Positions 50,973 through 60,301 are shown, counted from the first letter of the stretch. The stretch: DNA of 64,000 nucleotides from Clostridia bacterium (GCA_017541375.1 JAFXZE010000007.1:62001-126000), one strand, 5' to 3'. The notes: generated by a model not told the origin, from the sequence alone. Numbers and translations are program-made.

Positions 50973-51000
50973 ATTATATCATAAAACGAAAAAAAGTCTA
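50973..51000 (-). promoter_or_regulatory. Promoter of tdk, abutting the start codon
   Basis: On the minus strand TAGACT (50995-51000), a 16-nt spacer and TATAAT (50973-50978), 7 nt before the ATG. No ribosome-binding site separates them. Confidence 0.55.
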
Positions 51001-51085
51001 CTATTTTGATATTAAAACATAGTTTTGTTGACATAACAATTTTATTGTGCTATAAATTTTATTACAACATATATTTGGGGGAATT

Positions 51086-52876
51086 ATGGACAAACAATAT
51101 AAATGGGATTTGACCAAATTTTGTAGTTCAATCGATGACTGTAAAGCAAAGATGAATAACGTATTAGTAGATAGTAAAAATCTTGATAAATATTTAGGTC
51201 ATCTTAATGAAAAAGATATTTTAATAAAGTATCTAAAGGAAAGTATGGAGATTACAAATAGGTTTTATATATGCTATGTATATTCATTTGCTGGTTTAGA
51301 TGCGGAATTTGATAATGAAAAACTTAAAGAATTAAATAATTGGATACAGATGAAATCTGCTGAATTTTCTAAGCTTGAAGCTCCGTTTACTGCGGAATTG
51401 AAAACGCTAGATGAAGAGTATTTAAAGGGGCTAAAGTCTGAGCCTGCTTACAGTGAATGGAAATTTTATTTAGATGGATTAATTCGAGTAAATAAGCATC
51501 TGCTTGGTGAAGTTGAGGAGAAAATTTTGGCTGAATTTTCTGCACTAAGTCAAGGATTTAAGTCTATAAATAACAACTGTTATTTTTCCGATATAAAGTA
51601 TGAAGATGTAGAAGATGAAAAGGGAGAAAAACATCACCTTAATACTGGTAATATGGGCAAATTTATCCAAAGCTCAGACAGAACTTTGAGAAAAAATACT
51701 GCCATTAGTGCAAAAAAGGCATATAGTTTTTATGGCGATTTGATGACGCAAAACTTTATCAGTTTGCTAAAAACAAGAGTTGCTGAAAATAAGATAAGAA
51801 AATATGATTCTGTACTCAGTAGAGTGTTAGAAGGGTATTTTATTGATGAGAAAGTTTATCAAAATGTAATTAATTATGCTAAAGAATATTTTGATATCGT
51901 AATTAGGTATTATGAATGTAAGAGAAAACTATTGGGACTTGATAAACTCTATAGTTTCGATAAAATGGCGCCGCTAAACTTCAAGCAAAATACATATACC
52001 TTTGAAGAAGGTTTTAATATAGTAAAGAATGCAATGAGTGTATTAGGGCAAGATTATGTAGAACTGCTTGATAGAGCATACAATGAGCGCTGGATGGATG
52101 TGTACCCTAGGGACACTAAGCGCAGTGGGGGTTATACTTGGGGAACTTATGGAATAACCAACATTGTGTTACTCAATTGGACTGATGACTTGGATAGTGT
52201 ATTCACCTTAGCCCATGAATTGGGGCATGCGATACATGAGTATACGCTTTATCAACATCAAGAAGTGCAAAATAGTGATGTACCTCTTTTTATAGCTGAA
52301 GTAGCCAGTACATTTAACGAGAACATTTTGTTTGATTATATATATAAAAATGCAACTAGCGTAGATGAAAAATTTGCTTTGTTAGATTATTATACTCACA
52401 ATATTATCCGTACGGTATTTAACCAATGTACTTATTCAGAATTTGAAGACTTTTGCTATAAAACTATAGAAAATGAAGAACCTATCAGTAAGGAAATTAT
52501 ATCTAAAAAATGGTGTGAATTAGTTAGCAATCCATTAGATGGAGTGATTGATGGTAGTTACTCTAATCCATTGAGTTGGCAAAACTTTACCCATTTTTAT
52601 GACAGTAGTTACTATGTATGGCAATACGCTCTTGCCTACACAATAAGCAGTGAGTTTTCAGCTCGAGTATTAAATGGTGGAGAAAAAGATCGGAAAGACT
52701 ACTTTGAATTTTTGGCTGGAGGTCACCAAGAAAAGCCTACGGAATTACTAAAAAGACTAGGCATAGACATAAACAGTAAAGACTTTTGTGAAAGTAGCTT
52801 TAAAAATTTTGAAAAAGCCGTAGATAGATTTGAAAAAGAGACAGACATCTATTTAAGTAAAAGAACGGTTAAATAA
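51086..52876 (+). CDS. pepF: Oligoendopeptidase F
   Basis: This 596-residue M3-family zinc metallopeptidase cleaves short peptides in the cytoplasm. HELGHAIHEY, near residue 378, gives the zinc motif HExxH. The third ligand Glu lies downstream in AEVASTFNENIL. N-terminal helices and the GGYTWGTYG stretch are also typical. Length is normal. GGGGGAAT precedes the ATG. The Nudix gene follows after 22 nt. Confidence 0.93.
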   Translation: MDKQYKWDLTKFCSSIDDCKAKMNNVLVDSKNLDKYLGHLNEKDILIKYLKESMEITNRFYICYVYSFAGLDAEFDNEKLKELNNWIQMKSAEFSKLEAPFTAELKTLDEEYLKGLKSEPAYSEWKFYLDGLIRVNKHLLGEVEEKILAEFSALSQGFKSINNNCYFSDIKYEDVEDEKGEKHHLNTGNMGKFIQSSDRTLRKNTAISAKKAYSFYGDLMTQNFISLLKTRVAENKIRKYDSVLSRVLEGYFIDEKVYQNVINYAKEYFDIVIRYYECKRKLLGLDKLYSFDKMAPLNFKQNTYTFEEGFNIVKNAMSVLGQDYVELLDRAYNERWMDVYPRDTKRSGGYTWGTYGITNIVLLNWTDDLDSVFTLAHELGHAIHEYTLYQHQEVQNSDVPLFIAEVASTFNENILFDYIYKNATSVDEKFALLDYYTHNIIRTVFNQCTYSEFEDFCYKTIENEEPISKEIISKKWCELVSNPLDGVIDGSYSNPLSWQNFTHFYDSSYYVWQYALAYTISSEFSARVLNGGEKDRKDYFEFLAGGHQEKPTELLKRLGIDINSKDFCESSFKNFEKAVDRFEKETDIYLSKRTVK

Positions 52877-52898
52877 TATAAAAATAATAGGAGAACAT

Positions 52899-53471
52899 AT
52901 GAAAAATAGCTTGGAGGTTGTAAAAAATTTTTTGCCTACATGTGAGCAAGAGGGGAAAGATAAAGATTTTATAATGCAAGCGAGCAAAATGAAATTACCA
53001 TTACTAGATAGGGATTGTTTTTGTTTTCATTTTTGCGCTAGCGCATGTGTATTAAATCAAACACATAGTAAAGTACTGTGTTGTTTCCACAATATTTATC
53101 AAAGCTGGACAATTCCTGGTGGACATAGTGAGGGAGTGGATGATTTGTTGGGAACAGCTAAACGAGAATTAGAAGAGGAAACATCATTACATGACTACAA
53201 TTTGCTTAGTACCACTCCAATTAGCCTTGATATTCTTTCGACCGAAGGACATTTTCGCTTTGGAAACTATGTCCCTGCGCACACACATTTTGTAGTGACA
53301 TATCTATTTGAGGCTAATGATAAACAAAAAATACAGCCACAAATAGAGGAAAACAAATCTGTAAGATGGATTGATGTGAAAAAATTAAAAGAAATAGCAA
53401 AAGAAGCTCAGATGAAAAGAGTATATAGTAAGATTTATCAAAAATTAAAAGATAATCATATTGTAAGATAG
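52899..53471 (+). CDS. Nudix hydrolase
   Basis: This 190-residue protein hydrolyses nucleoside diphosphate derivatives. The Nudix box is GHSEGVDDLLGTAKRELEEE near residue 76. Its core catalytic REx2EE pattern is intact, but the first acidic position is Asp and the last Gly is Ser. IPGGH precedes it. AGGAG lies 7 nt upstream of the ATG. It is probably co-transcribed with pepF. The substrate is unknown. Confidence 0.85.
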   Translation: MKNSLEVVKNFLPTCEQEGKDKDFIMQASKMKLPLLDRDCFCFHFCASACVLNQTHSKVLCCFHNIYQSWTIPGGHSEGVDDLLGTAKRELEEETSLHDYNLLSTTPISLDILSTEGHFRFGNYVPAHTHFVVTYLFEANDKQKIQPQIEENKSVRWIDVKKLKEIAKEAQMKRVYSKIYQKLKDNHIVR

Positions 53472-53542
53472 TGTAAATTTTTAGTATTTTAGTATAGACA
53501 AAATAGAGCTTTTGTGTTAATATAGGTCAGCATGGGGGAGCT

Positions 53543-54010
53543 ATGGATTGTATAATAACAAACTATAATGGAGTGCGTCAGAGGCGTGATGGAGAAAAAT
53601 TGCCAGATGAGTTGATTTATCTAAAAAATTTTGAAGCTTGTACCGATATGCCACGATTTCGCAAAACAATACTTTCGTATATGAAAAACTTTAACGAAGA
53701 TATCGATCGGATTTATTTAGCTAATTGGAGAGACCCCATCGATTGGGAATCTAAGCAAAGTTACGTAGTATTAGATTTTATCTTTTTGGATGAGGCGGAA
53801 ACAATAAAGCGACACTTTTTAGGCAAAGTTGATCCTAGAATTAAAGTTGACCTGAGCGAGGTAGAGGACTTTAATGTGGTAACACAGGCTTTAGATGTTG
53901 TGCTGAAACCTGAGTATGATGCGTATTTTAGCCGAAATGGGATGGTTGGTTTTGAAATTTTAGAACACAATAAAATGAATAATTCAATAGTAGAACTAAG
54001 AAAACAGTAA
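53543..54010 (+). CDS. Hypothetical protein
   Basis: This 155-residue soluble protein, with Asp/Glu-rich strands, opens MDCIITNYNGVRQRRDGEKL. No recognised domain, signal or membrane segment is present. GGGGGAGC precedes the ATG. Separate short intergenic stretches on both sides suggest it is its own transcription unit. Confidence 0.6.
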   Translation: MDCIITNYNGVRQRRDGEKLPDELIYLKNFEACTDMPRFRKTILSYMKNFNEDIDRIYLANWRDPIDWESKQSYVVLDFIFLDEAETIKRHFLGKVDPRIKVDLSEVEDFNVVTQALDVVLKPEYDAYFSRNGMVGFEILEHNKMNNSIVELRKQ

Positions 54011-54083
54011 AAATATACATTAGCATTGTTTTTGCTAAGATTGTGATAGCTTAATAATAAGATTTGATATGTAAGGAGAAAAA

Positions 54084-54581
54084 ATGATTAATACACTTTT
54101 AAGTCTAGATGAATCACGGGCAAAATATGATATTTTGGATTATGAATTGCGTAAAAAAGTTGGGCATGAAGTAGAGGGTATTTTTGTTTTACTTTTAAAT
54201 AATATGGCCAAAATTCTTTATACAGATGAATATAATCAATTGTATAAACATCTTGTACAAGAGAAATTAAGGCTATCCTTGGGAGAATCTTTAGATTTTG
54301 CAGAAGAGAAGATGAAGTATGTGCGTTACACTAAAAATGGTAAGCAAGTTGTCTGTGCGATTAAGTATATTGATAGTGTTTACAATCATTGCATAGACAA
54401 TTCTGCCACGCTTCATAAAGATGAAGCTCTTACAAGTAAAGCAAATTACTTTTTATCGAACACATATAAAGAAGTAAGCAAAAAGGTGTTTGATGAAAGG
54501 ACAAAAGATGTAAAGCAAAGTGGCAAATATCACTATATTTTTACAGGTGATGATGAATTAGCCAAAGACGATATTTTATAA
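54084..54581 (+). CDS. Hypothetical protein
   Basis: This 165-residue protein is mostly helical and charged, with no export signal or known motif. AAGGAGAA lies 6 nt before the ATG. It ends in a strong terminator. The family is not recognised. Confidence 0.6.
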   Translation: MINTLLSLDESRAKYDILDYELRKKVGHEVEGIFVLLLNNMAKILYTDEYNQLYKHLVQEKLRLSLGESLDFAEEKMKYVRYTKNGKQVVCAIKYIDSVYNHCIDNSATLHKDEALTSKANYFLSNTYKEVSKKVFDERTKDVKQSGKYHYIFTGDDELAKDDIL

Positions 54582-54610
54582 ATACCGCTAAAAAAGTGGT
54601 ATTTTTTCAT
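54582..54610 (+). terminator. Terminator
   Basis: AATACCGCtaaaaaaGTGGTATTTTTT hairpin after the 54084 gene. Confidence 0.8.
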
Positions 54611-54695
54611 TAATGGCAAATTTATCATCTATTTTAGTTGTAAATTAGTTTATAATGTGATAAAATAAACTTAAACACAAAAAAAGGAGAAGTTT

Positions 54696-55286
54696 ATGAG
54701 AAAGAGTGTAAGTGCTTTTGTTTTTGGACTTATCAGTGGTTTGTTTTGTTGGATGTGGGCATTTATTTTTGCTCTCGCAGGTGAAACAGGACTAACTGCA
54801 TGTGATTTTAAAACGGGGGAAGATTCAGCTAGTGTTATTACAACACTTGCTATATTAGGTTGGATAGGTTTTGCCGCCTCAATTGTGGTCATTATCGGTG
54901 CTTGTCAATGCTTTAAAAATGCAAGACGTGGCGCCATCATTATGACTAGCGCAACAGTGCCTGCATCCGCAATTTTGGTGTATGTTTTTAGTCAACTTGT
55001 TCAAGGTGGAAACATGGTAGGTACATTGATATTATTATTCCTGTTGCCTGTTATTTTCTTAATAGTTGCCGATGTTTGTGCATTCTTAGCAAAGGATGTG
55101 GAAGAACCAGTAGTAAACCCTTATGGAACATATATGACTCAACCAACTAATGTAAATGCTGCGCCCAAAAAGACTATGGAAGAAGAATTAACAGAGCTGA
55201 AGTCAATGTATGAAAAAAATCTCATGACAGAGTCTGAATATAATCAAGCAAAACAAGGTATTATCAATAAATATACTAATAAATAA
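54696..55286 (+). CDS. Four-helix membrane protein with SHOCT-like C-terminus
   Basis: This 196-residue protein has four hydrophobic segments (~7-27, 45-68, 80-102, 107-130). A cytoplasmic linker leads to a C-terminal SHOCT-like motif (LTELKSMYEKNLMTESEY...AKQGIINKY), which is a short oligomerisation module. AAAAGGAG precedes the ATG. The function of such proteins is generally unknown. Confidence 0.7.
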   Translation: MRKSVSAFVFGLISGLFCWMWAFIFALAGETGLTACDFKTGEDSASVITTLAILGWIGFAASIVVIIGACQCFKNARRGAIIMTSATVPASAILVYVFSQLVQGGNMVGTLILLFLLPVIFLIVADVCAFLAKDVEEPVVNPYGTYMTQPTNVNAAPKKTMEEELTELKSMYEKNLMTESEYNQAKQGIINKYTNK

Positions 55287-55338
55287 GTAAATCGCATTTA
55301 TGCTAGAAGTATACGATGAGGATATTTAGGAGATAAAT

Positions 55339-55638
55339 ATGAGTGATAATACAAGTAGTAGCAGTAGTTCTGCTGAAGAAATAGAAAGAATAATTATGCC
55401 AGTGTGGGAACTATTATTTGATATGCCAAAAGAAGGAGAAAAAGTATTTATGGAATTAGAAAAATTAATTAATAGAAAAGTAAAAGTATGGAATGTTCTT
55501 GCTACCACAGTTGGTGGAGTCCATGGTACATGGAAAGGACAAGTTGGAATTTTGACTTCTTTTGACGATGAATTCATTGTCCTTGATAATGACTGTTTCT
55601 TAAGCAGAAAATTTATTTTTAGAATTGAGCCGGTTTAA
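55339..55638 (+). CDS. Small hypothetical protein
   Basis: This 99-residue protein has a Ser-rich N-terminus (residues 4-10), then a helix and a C-terminal half rich in beta strands that could form a small SH3/Sm-like barrel. No family is recognised. AGGAGAT lies 8 nt before the ATG. Confidence 0.5.
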   Translation: MSDNTSSSSSSAEEIERIIMPVWELLFDMPKEGEKVFMELEKLINRKVKVWNVLATTVGGVHGTWKGQVGILTSFDDEFIVLDNDCFLSRKFIFRIEPV

Positions 55639-55812
55639 ATTAAGCTCACAACAGAATGATAAAAAATAATAACAATAATAATTCACTAAAAATGGTGAAT
55701 TTTATTTTTAATTTATATCAAAATTTGCTTGACTTAGAGAAAATCATTTTATATACTAAGCATAGTTATACTTTGAAATACGAAGTATGCGTTTGTTATA
55801 GGAGGTTTGCTT

Positions 55813-56031
55813 ATGAGTTCAAGCAGCGGATTACCTGGGTGGGTACTTTTAATTATTTGTATTTTTCTTGGCCCATTAGGAATTCACAGATTCTTAGTAG
55901 GTAAAATAGGAACAGGTTTGATCTGGTTATTTACTGTTGGATGTTTCGGTATTGGATGGATTATTGACATCATCATGATTCTTTGCAGTAAATTTACAGA
56001 TAAGAATGGCAAAGCTATCAAGTTGGTATAA
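55813..56031 (+). CDS. TM2-domain small membrane protein
   Basis: This 72-residue protein has two transmembrane helices and the TM2 pattern (LGPLGIHRFLVGKIGTGL, then DIIMILCSKF). I chose ATG 55813, after AGGAGG. The role of TM2 proteins in bacteria is unclear. Confidence 0.8.
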   Translation: MSSSSGLPGWVLLIICIFLGPLGIHRFLVGKIGTGLIWLFTVGCFGIGWIIDIIMILCSKFTDKNGKAIKLV

Positions 56032-56058
56032 TAAAAATAGGCATAAAGCCTATTTTTA
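56032..56058. terminator. Bidirectional terminator
   Basis: AAAAATAGGCataaaGCCTATTTTT separates the TM2 gene from the convergent AlkD-like gene. Confidence 0.8.
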
Positions 56059-56733
56059 CTTTTTCTTTAAGCTTTTTACTAAAGACTTGTCTTCTTGTGT
56101 TACTCGTAAACTATCGCAAATCTTACTTATGCTTTCATTTTGTACGAAATGGGTAAGATTACCGCTTGTAAGCAAGTCTAGAGCTTGCTTTCGACACTTA
56201 ATAAACGCCACAGAGACTAGCCAAGCTATCGCCATATCAATATAGTAGTCAATACTTTGTAACTTGATAATTTGGGCAAAAATTTCACCTACAGTAGAGT
56301 TATCCAAAAAGTAGTTCATCAAGGCTACAATTCCAAACCTAATGATGTAAATATGTTGATTATTTAGTTTATCAAATATAATTGGATAAGCATCTTTGTT
56401 CTTTTTTAATATCTTTAACGAACTTACAAAAGTGTCGCAGATTGCCCAATTATCAATGTAGGGAAGGATAAAATGCAAGCGCTTATTTAGTGTGGGTAAA
56501 TCTTTTGTTGTATTACCTATGTAATAACACGCTACACTGATATTTTCATAGTCATTTAATGTGATATTTTCCAGAAAGTCATCATATTTAGAAAATTCTT
56601 TTGCTATTTGACGTAAAACAGGGATGCGCACACCGCGTATGGTGCTATCGGGTACGATTTTACTGTGAAATAGGGCATATTTTGCGTCGATATTAGTTTC
56701 AATTTTTTCATTTAATTGTTTATCATATTTCAT
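56056..56733 (-). CDS. AlkD-like DNA alkylation repair protein
   Basis: This 225-residue protein of HEAT-like repeats belongs to the AlkD family of base-flip-free DNA glycosylases that excise alkylated purines. Signatures are TIRGVRIPVLRQIAKEF near the N-terminus, DNWAICDTFV near residue 93 and the helix pairs that follow. Members of this family have other roles too, so the enzymatic activity is inferred. It is the only minus-strand gene before the DUF1295 gene. Confidence 0.8.
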   Translation of the reverse strand: MKYDKQLNEKIETNIDAKYALFHSKIVPDSTIRGVRIPVLRQIAKEFSKYDDFLENITLNDYENISVACYYIGNTTKDLPTLNKRLHFILPYIDNWAICDTFVSSLKILKKNKDAYPIIFDKLNNQHIYIIRFGIVALMNYFLDNSTVGEIFAQIIKLQSIDYYIDMAIAWLVSVAFIKCRKQALDLLTSGNLTHFVQNESISKICDSLRVTQEDKSLVKSLKKK

Positions 56734-56797
56734 ATTCTTATTATATCATAATAGGTCAAACAAAGCAACAAGACAAAACAAAAAAGGGGGAGATCCC

Positions 56798-57649
56798 TTA
56801 TTTCCTTTTTGGTAAAATCAGAAGCATGCTGGTTTTCTTTTTATATTCGTCATAGCCTGACCTTGAATGGAGTCGGTTTTCAGCCATTGGAATGCTAATA
56901 AACAAAAACATCAAAGTGTTTATTATTGCACCGATGAGTAAGTACCAAGAAAAACCTAGAGCACAAATACAAGCTAGAGAAATTCCCCACCACATCAATA
57001 TTTCTCCTAAATAATTGGGGTGCCTACTATATGCCCAAATACCAGTAGTTATTATGCCACCAGATTGTTTTCTTCTGAATTTTTGCATTTGTATATCAGA
57101 TACAAGTTGCAGAGTAGCAGCAAAAAAGCTAATTGCTAAAAATATGTATGACCACACATTACCAGTAACACTACTGGTTATTGCATAAACTGCGGGAAGT
57201 GTGCATAAATAAACAACAATTGTAGGGAAGAGATGTATCCCTAATAAATTGATGATGGGATACCAGCTCTTTGTTTTTTCATGAAGGTATGTATACCGCC
57301 AGTCTTGGTGATTTAGGTTTTTAAATGTATATGCCCAATTAGCTGTCAGCCTGATACCCCAATAAAAAATCGCACAAAGGAGAAGTATTTTAAATATATT
57401 CATACTTTGCCCAATAGCAAAGGCAAGAGTAATTACCATAGGCTGCACACTCCAATAAGGGTCATAAACGGATGCATTTTTTAGTATTACACTAAATATA
57501 AAGGTAATTAGTGTAGCAGCAATATCAGCAAGTAGTAAATTTGCCCACATGCTAAATGGAAGCAAATTGTATGTCAAAAGACCTATTGCAATGGCAATCA
57601 GGTATATTGTAAAGATTGCTATAAAGCTATAAGTTCTACTGTTTTTCAT
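56798..57649 (-). CDS. DUF1295 membrane protein (steroid 5-alpha-reductase-like)
   Basis: This 283-residue protein has six or seven membrane segments. SVYDPYWSVQP, GIRLTANWAYTF and WAYSRHPNYLGEILMWWG are hallmarks of DUF1295. The C-terminal EYKKKTSMLLILPKR is typical of the isoprenylcysteine methyltransferase/5-alpha-reductase-like fold. The substrate is unknown. AAGGAGAAGTAT lies before the ATG. It follows the glycosyltransferase gene by 38 nt, so the two may be co-transcribed. Confidence 0.8.
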   Translation of the reverse strand: MKNSRTYSFIAIFTIYLIAIAIGLLTYNLLPFSMWANLLLADIAATLITFIFSVILKNASVYDPYWSVQPMVITLAFAIGQSMNIFKILLLCAIFYWGIRLTANWAYTFKNLNHQDWRYTYLHEKTKSWYPIINLLGIHLFPTIVVYLCTLPAVYAITSSVTGNVWSYIFLAISFFAATLQLVSDIQMQKFRRKQSGGIITTGIWAYSRHPNYLGEILMWWGISLACICALGFSWYLLIGAIINTLMFLFISIPMAENRLHSRSGYDEYKKKTSMLLILPKRK

Positions 57650-57687
57650 ATACTTCTCCTTGGTTTTGTTTTGTTACCAGATTTGGT

Positions 57688-58890
57688 CTATTGTCTGTGA
57701 GTCGATTTTTGCTTTTCAAAATTTTTTTCTATCAGCGTTTTATAATATTCAAATGCCTGTTTTACTTGCATTTCCCAGTTTTTATATAATTTAGTATAAC
57801 AATTTTCACAGACCTTTTTATATATACTGTCATTATTAAAAATCTCAATGATTCTGTTTGCGAATTTATCGACATCGTTTTCGGATAAATATCCATTTTC
57901 ATTATCAATTATTCCATCACAAGTAGCTGCGCCTTTTATAAATATGGTTGGTGTCTTTTGGCTGGCGGCTTCAATTTGGACTAGGGAAGCGCAATCATAT
58001 AAGGAAGGGAATAGAAACAAATCAGCAATGTTATAGTATCCAGCAAGCATTTTCCTATCGGAAATTCTACCTAATAGTTTTACACAGTCCTGCATGTTTT
58101 TTTCATTTACAGCAGCCCGAAGCTTTTCTTCATCTTGACCGGAACCAATGAAGAACATTTTAAATTTGAAGCCTTGATTTTTTAATAATTCAAGTGCATC
58201 AAGCGTGAAAAATATGTTTTTTAGTTTTTCTAATCGACCTACAAATAAAAAGACTTTTTCATCATTGATGTTGTTTTGTTTTTTTAAACTGTTGATGTAT
58301 TCAACGTCGGTCAACAATTGTAAATCAGTAGCATTGTTCACAACTTTTGCAGGTTTTTTTAATCCGTATCCATCGTATATTCTTGCAACCTCACCATTTA
58401 CTGACCAGTTTTCATCACATGCATTGAATACTTTCATGATTTTACCTAACAAAATCTTAGTAATTAGTTTTGATTTTGTGGCTTTATAAAAGTCTTGTTT
58501 ATACTGGCTATGATTGGTCGCAATGCAAGGGATATGGTGCTTTTTGGCATATTTTACGCCAGCTTTTCCTATGGAGAATGGGGAATGAATATGCACAATA
58601 TCAAGATTTGCTTCTTTCAATTTTTTCTTGAATTTTGAGTCAAATTGCGGCATACCTAGATCATAATCCAACCCAGGGACAGCAAATATTTTTGCCCTTA
58701 CCACATTGTAAGGTCGGTCTTCGACATATTTTTTATTTCTTGAGCGGACGGTAAATACTGTAACATTAGCATATTTTGACAACTGCTTTGCGTAATTATC
58801 CACAACATTTACTACTCCGTCTATCATAGGGAAAAAGGCATCTATAAATAGCCCTATATTTAATTTTTTATCGTTTATTTCGTTTTTCAT
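57688..58890 (-). CDS. GT4-family glycosyltransferase, probably lipid glucosyltransferase-like
   Basis: This 400-residue GT-B fold enzyme has N-terminal GLFIDAFFPMIDGVVNVV and HIHSPFSIGKAG, and C-terminal FVGRLEKLKNI, LFPSLYDCASLVQIEAAS with the nucleotide-sugar-binding Glu. The pattern resembles alpha-glucosyl-diacylglycerol synthases of Firmicutes, but the acceptor is not certain. It is cytoplasmic or peripheral to the membrane. It is the first gene of a probable two-gene operon with DUF1295. Confidence 0.8.
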   Translation of the reverse strand: MKNEINDKKLNIGLFIDAFFPMIDGVVNVVDNYAKQLSKYANVTVFTVRSRNKKYVEDRPYNVVRAKIFAVPGLDYDLGMPQFDSKFKKKLKEANLDIVHIHSPFSIGKAGVKYAKKHHIPCIATNHSQYKQDFYKATKSKLITKILLGKIMKVFNACDENWSVNGEVARIYDGYGLKKPAKVVNNATDLQLLTDVEYINSLKKQNNINDEKVFLFVGRLEKLKNIFFTLDALELLKNQGFKFKMFFIGSGQDEEKLRAAVNEKNMQDCVKLLGRISDRKMLAGYYNIADLFLFPSLYDCASLVQIEAASQKTPTIFIKGAATCDGIIDNENGYLSENDVDKFANRIIEIFNNDSIYKKVCENCYTKLYKNWEMQVKQAFEYYKTLIEKNFEKQKSTHRQ

Positions 58891-58976
58891 AATATCTTCT
58901 TTAACTATATTTTTGGTAAATACAACAACTTATTAAAAATAAATAAGTATATTTACTATAATATCACAATAAAACA

Positions 58977-59008
58977 AAAAAAGCAACCAATGATTGTTTG
59001 CTTTTTTA
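58977..59008 (-). terminator. Terminator of GNAT gene
   Basis: AAAAAAGCAAACAAtcatTGGTTGCTTTTTTT on the minus strand. Confidence 0.75.
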
Positions 59009-59042
59009 TAATAAACAAAAAGTGAAAAATATGTTTAATTTT

Positions 59043-59576
59043 TCATTTTTTGTTGTTTTTTATTGTTTTATTAGTAGTAACAATATTTTGTTTTCCCTTT
59101 TCTATATCATATGGTGAAAGTATATTTTCATAAATAATCTTTCTTGCCGTCATGCCAATACTTTGATAAAAATGTATAGCATCTTCATTAAATGTAAAAA
59201 CTTCTACTATAATTGTATTTATCCCATTTTGTTGTGCCAACTCAGTAATATAATTGTATAATTTTTTTCCAATGCCTTTATTCCTAAAATCTTTATTTAC
59301 TACAATATCATAAATTTCATAGATTTTTCTTTTTTTTAAAGTAACATAATCATCTGTTTCATATTCTTTTATTAAAATTGCACCAAGCATTTTCCCTTGG
59401 TCTAGATAAACATAACAGTGTTTGCAAGTGGATGTCAAAATTTCTTGAAAATACTCTTTTGTAATGGGGTGAGCATTGTTAAATGTATCTGGACGATTTT
59501 TATAGTGAATGTCATATAATTGTGAAAATAGGTTTTGTAAATCAATAAAATCATTATTGTCTAATAATCTAATCAT
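59043..59576 (-). CDS. GNAT-family N-acetyltransferase
   Basis: This ~177-residue acetyl-CoA-dependent acyltransferase has the acetyl-CoA-binding motif FRNKGIGKKLYNYI near residue 103, with preceding IVVNKDF. The FYQSIGMTARKIIYE stretch lies near 141-155. I start at ATG 59576 with AGGAGTATTT upstream; an upstream alternative start lacks a site. The Lys/Asn-rich C-terminus is atypical. The substrate is unknown. Confidence 0.85.
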   Translation of the reverse strand: MIRLLDNNDFIDLQNLFSQLYDIHYKNRPDTFNNAHPITKEYFQEILTSTCKHCYVYLDQGKMLGAILIKEYETDDYVTLKKRKIYEIYDIVVNKDFRNKGIGKKLYNYITELAQQNGINTIIVEVFTFNEDAIHFYQSIGMTARKIIYENILSPYDIEKGKQNIVTTNKTIKNNKK

Positions 59577-59587
59577 AAATACTCCTA

Positions 59588-59641
59588 AAACAAAAGTGAA
59601 GAACTGCAAACAAGCGTACTTATTCTCAATTCTTCACTCTA
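59588..59641 (-). terminator. Terminator of tRNA-Ser(UGA)
   Basis: On the minus strand GTGAAGAA (from 59637 down) pairs with TTCTTCAC and is followed by TTTTGTTTT. A smaller AACAAGCttAGCTTGTT hairpin lies closer to the tRNA (59653-59669). Confidence 0.6.
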
Positions 59642-59673
59642 AAATTTTTATTTAACAAGCTAAGCTTGTTTAT

Positions 59674-59761
59674 TGGCGGAGAGCTAGGGATTCGAACCCC
59701 AGGAGCCTTTCAGCTCAACGGTTTTCAAGACCGCCGCTTTCGACCACTCAGCCAGCTCTCC
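59674..59761 (-). tRNA. tRNA-Ser (anticodon UGA)
   Basis: Read on the minus strand, acceptor GGAGAGC pairs perfectly with GCTCTCC. The anticodon stem CGGTC/AACCG encloses a loop with TGA. A long variable arm follows, the T-arm is GGGGTTCGAATCCC, and the CCA end is encoded. It reads UCA, UCG and UCU. Confidence 0.97.
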
Positions 59762-59840
59762 AAAAATTGTTTTTGAGAGATGGCGATGGCACCGAGCCCG
59801 ATAATAGGGTGAGGTACTGTTTAAAGCCAGCTCTCCATAT
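59762..59840 (-). other. Structured tRNA-Ser leader with duplicated tRNA 5' end
   Basis: Thirteen nucleotides (TGGAGAGCTGGCT) matching the first bases of the tRNA occur again at 59826-59838, upstream of the mature 5' end. The sequence between is GC-richer than its surroundings. It can form a long stem GAGAGCTGGC/GCCATCTCTC (one mismatch), with inner CCC/GGG and ACC/GGT pairings. It is probably transcribed with the tRNA from the promoter at 59868-59896. Confidence 0.5.
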
Positions 59841-59867
59841 ATAACACCTAGCCTTTTAGGTAAGTTG

Positions 59868-59896
59868 ATTATACACTAACTTACATAAAAAATCAA
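59868..59896 (-). promoter_or_regulatory. Promoter of tRNA-Ser(UGA)
   Basis: On the minus strand TTGATT (59891-59896), a 17-nt spacer and TATAAT (59868-59873). Confidence 0.7.
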
Positions 59897-59974
59897 CTGT
59901 TTGGGCAAAAATTTTAGAAAAATAATTTGAGAAAGAAAAAACAAGATTTGCTACCTTGTTTTTTGATTTAGTAA

Positions 59975-60301
59975 TTAACTATACATTCCAGACATGAAAC
60001 CAGCCCAAGTTGCTCCTAGTATAAAAAAAGAAATAATGCTCAATACAACATAAACTCCAACAACTACACAACTTGTAATCAAACATGATTTAAAGAAAGT
60101 CTTTCTAGCCACAGTTCCTTCGGGGAATGCCAACATAATTAATAGTCCAATAAACGGTAAAAAGATTCCGCAAAGTACCCCAATGCCAGTTTTGGGTTGT
60201 GCATATTGAGGGTCATTAGATCCATTTCCTACAGAACGCCCACAATGAACACAAACTTGTGCATCATCGTTGATTTCCTGCCCACATTTAGGACAAAACA
60301 T
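59975..60301 (-). CDS. Zinc-ribbon small membrane protein
   Basis: This 108-residue protein has an N-terminal zinc ribbon (FCPKCGQEI, then CVHCGRSVG) and two hydrophobic segments (~40-60 and 75-98). The family is common in Firmicutes, and its function is unknown. AGGAGGAAAAGCT precedes the ATG on the minus strand. Confidence 0.7.
   Translation of the reverse strand: MFCPKCGQEINDDAQVCVHCGRSVGNGSNDPQYAQPKTGIGVLCGIFLPFIGLLIMLAFPEGTVARKTFFKSCLITSCVVVGVYVVLSIISFFILGATWAGFMSGMYS

Noticed and set aside
59826..59838. Duplicated tRNA end as an integration attachment site
   Set aside because: Attachment sites usually duplicate the tRNA 3' end; here it is the 5' end, and there is no integrase or island between the copies.
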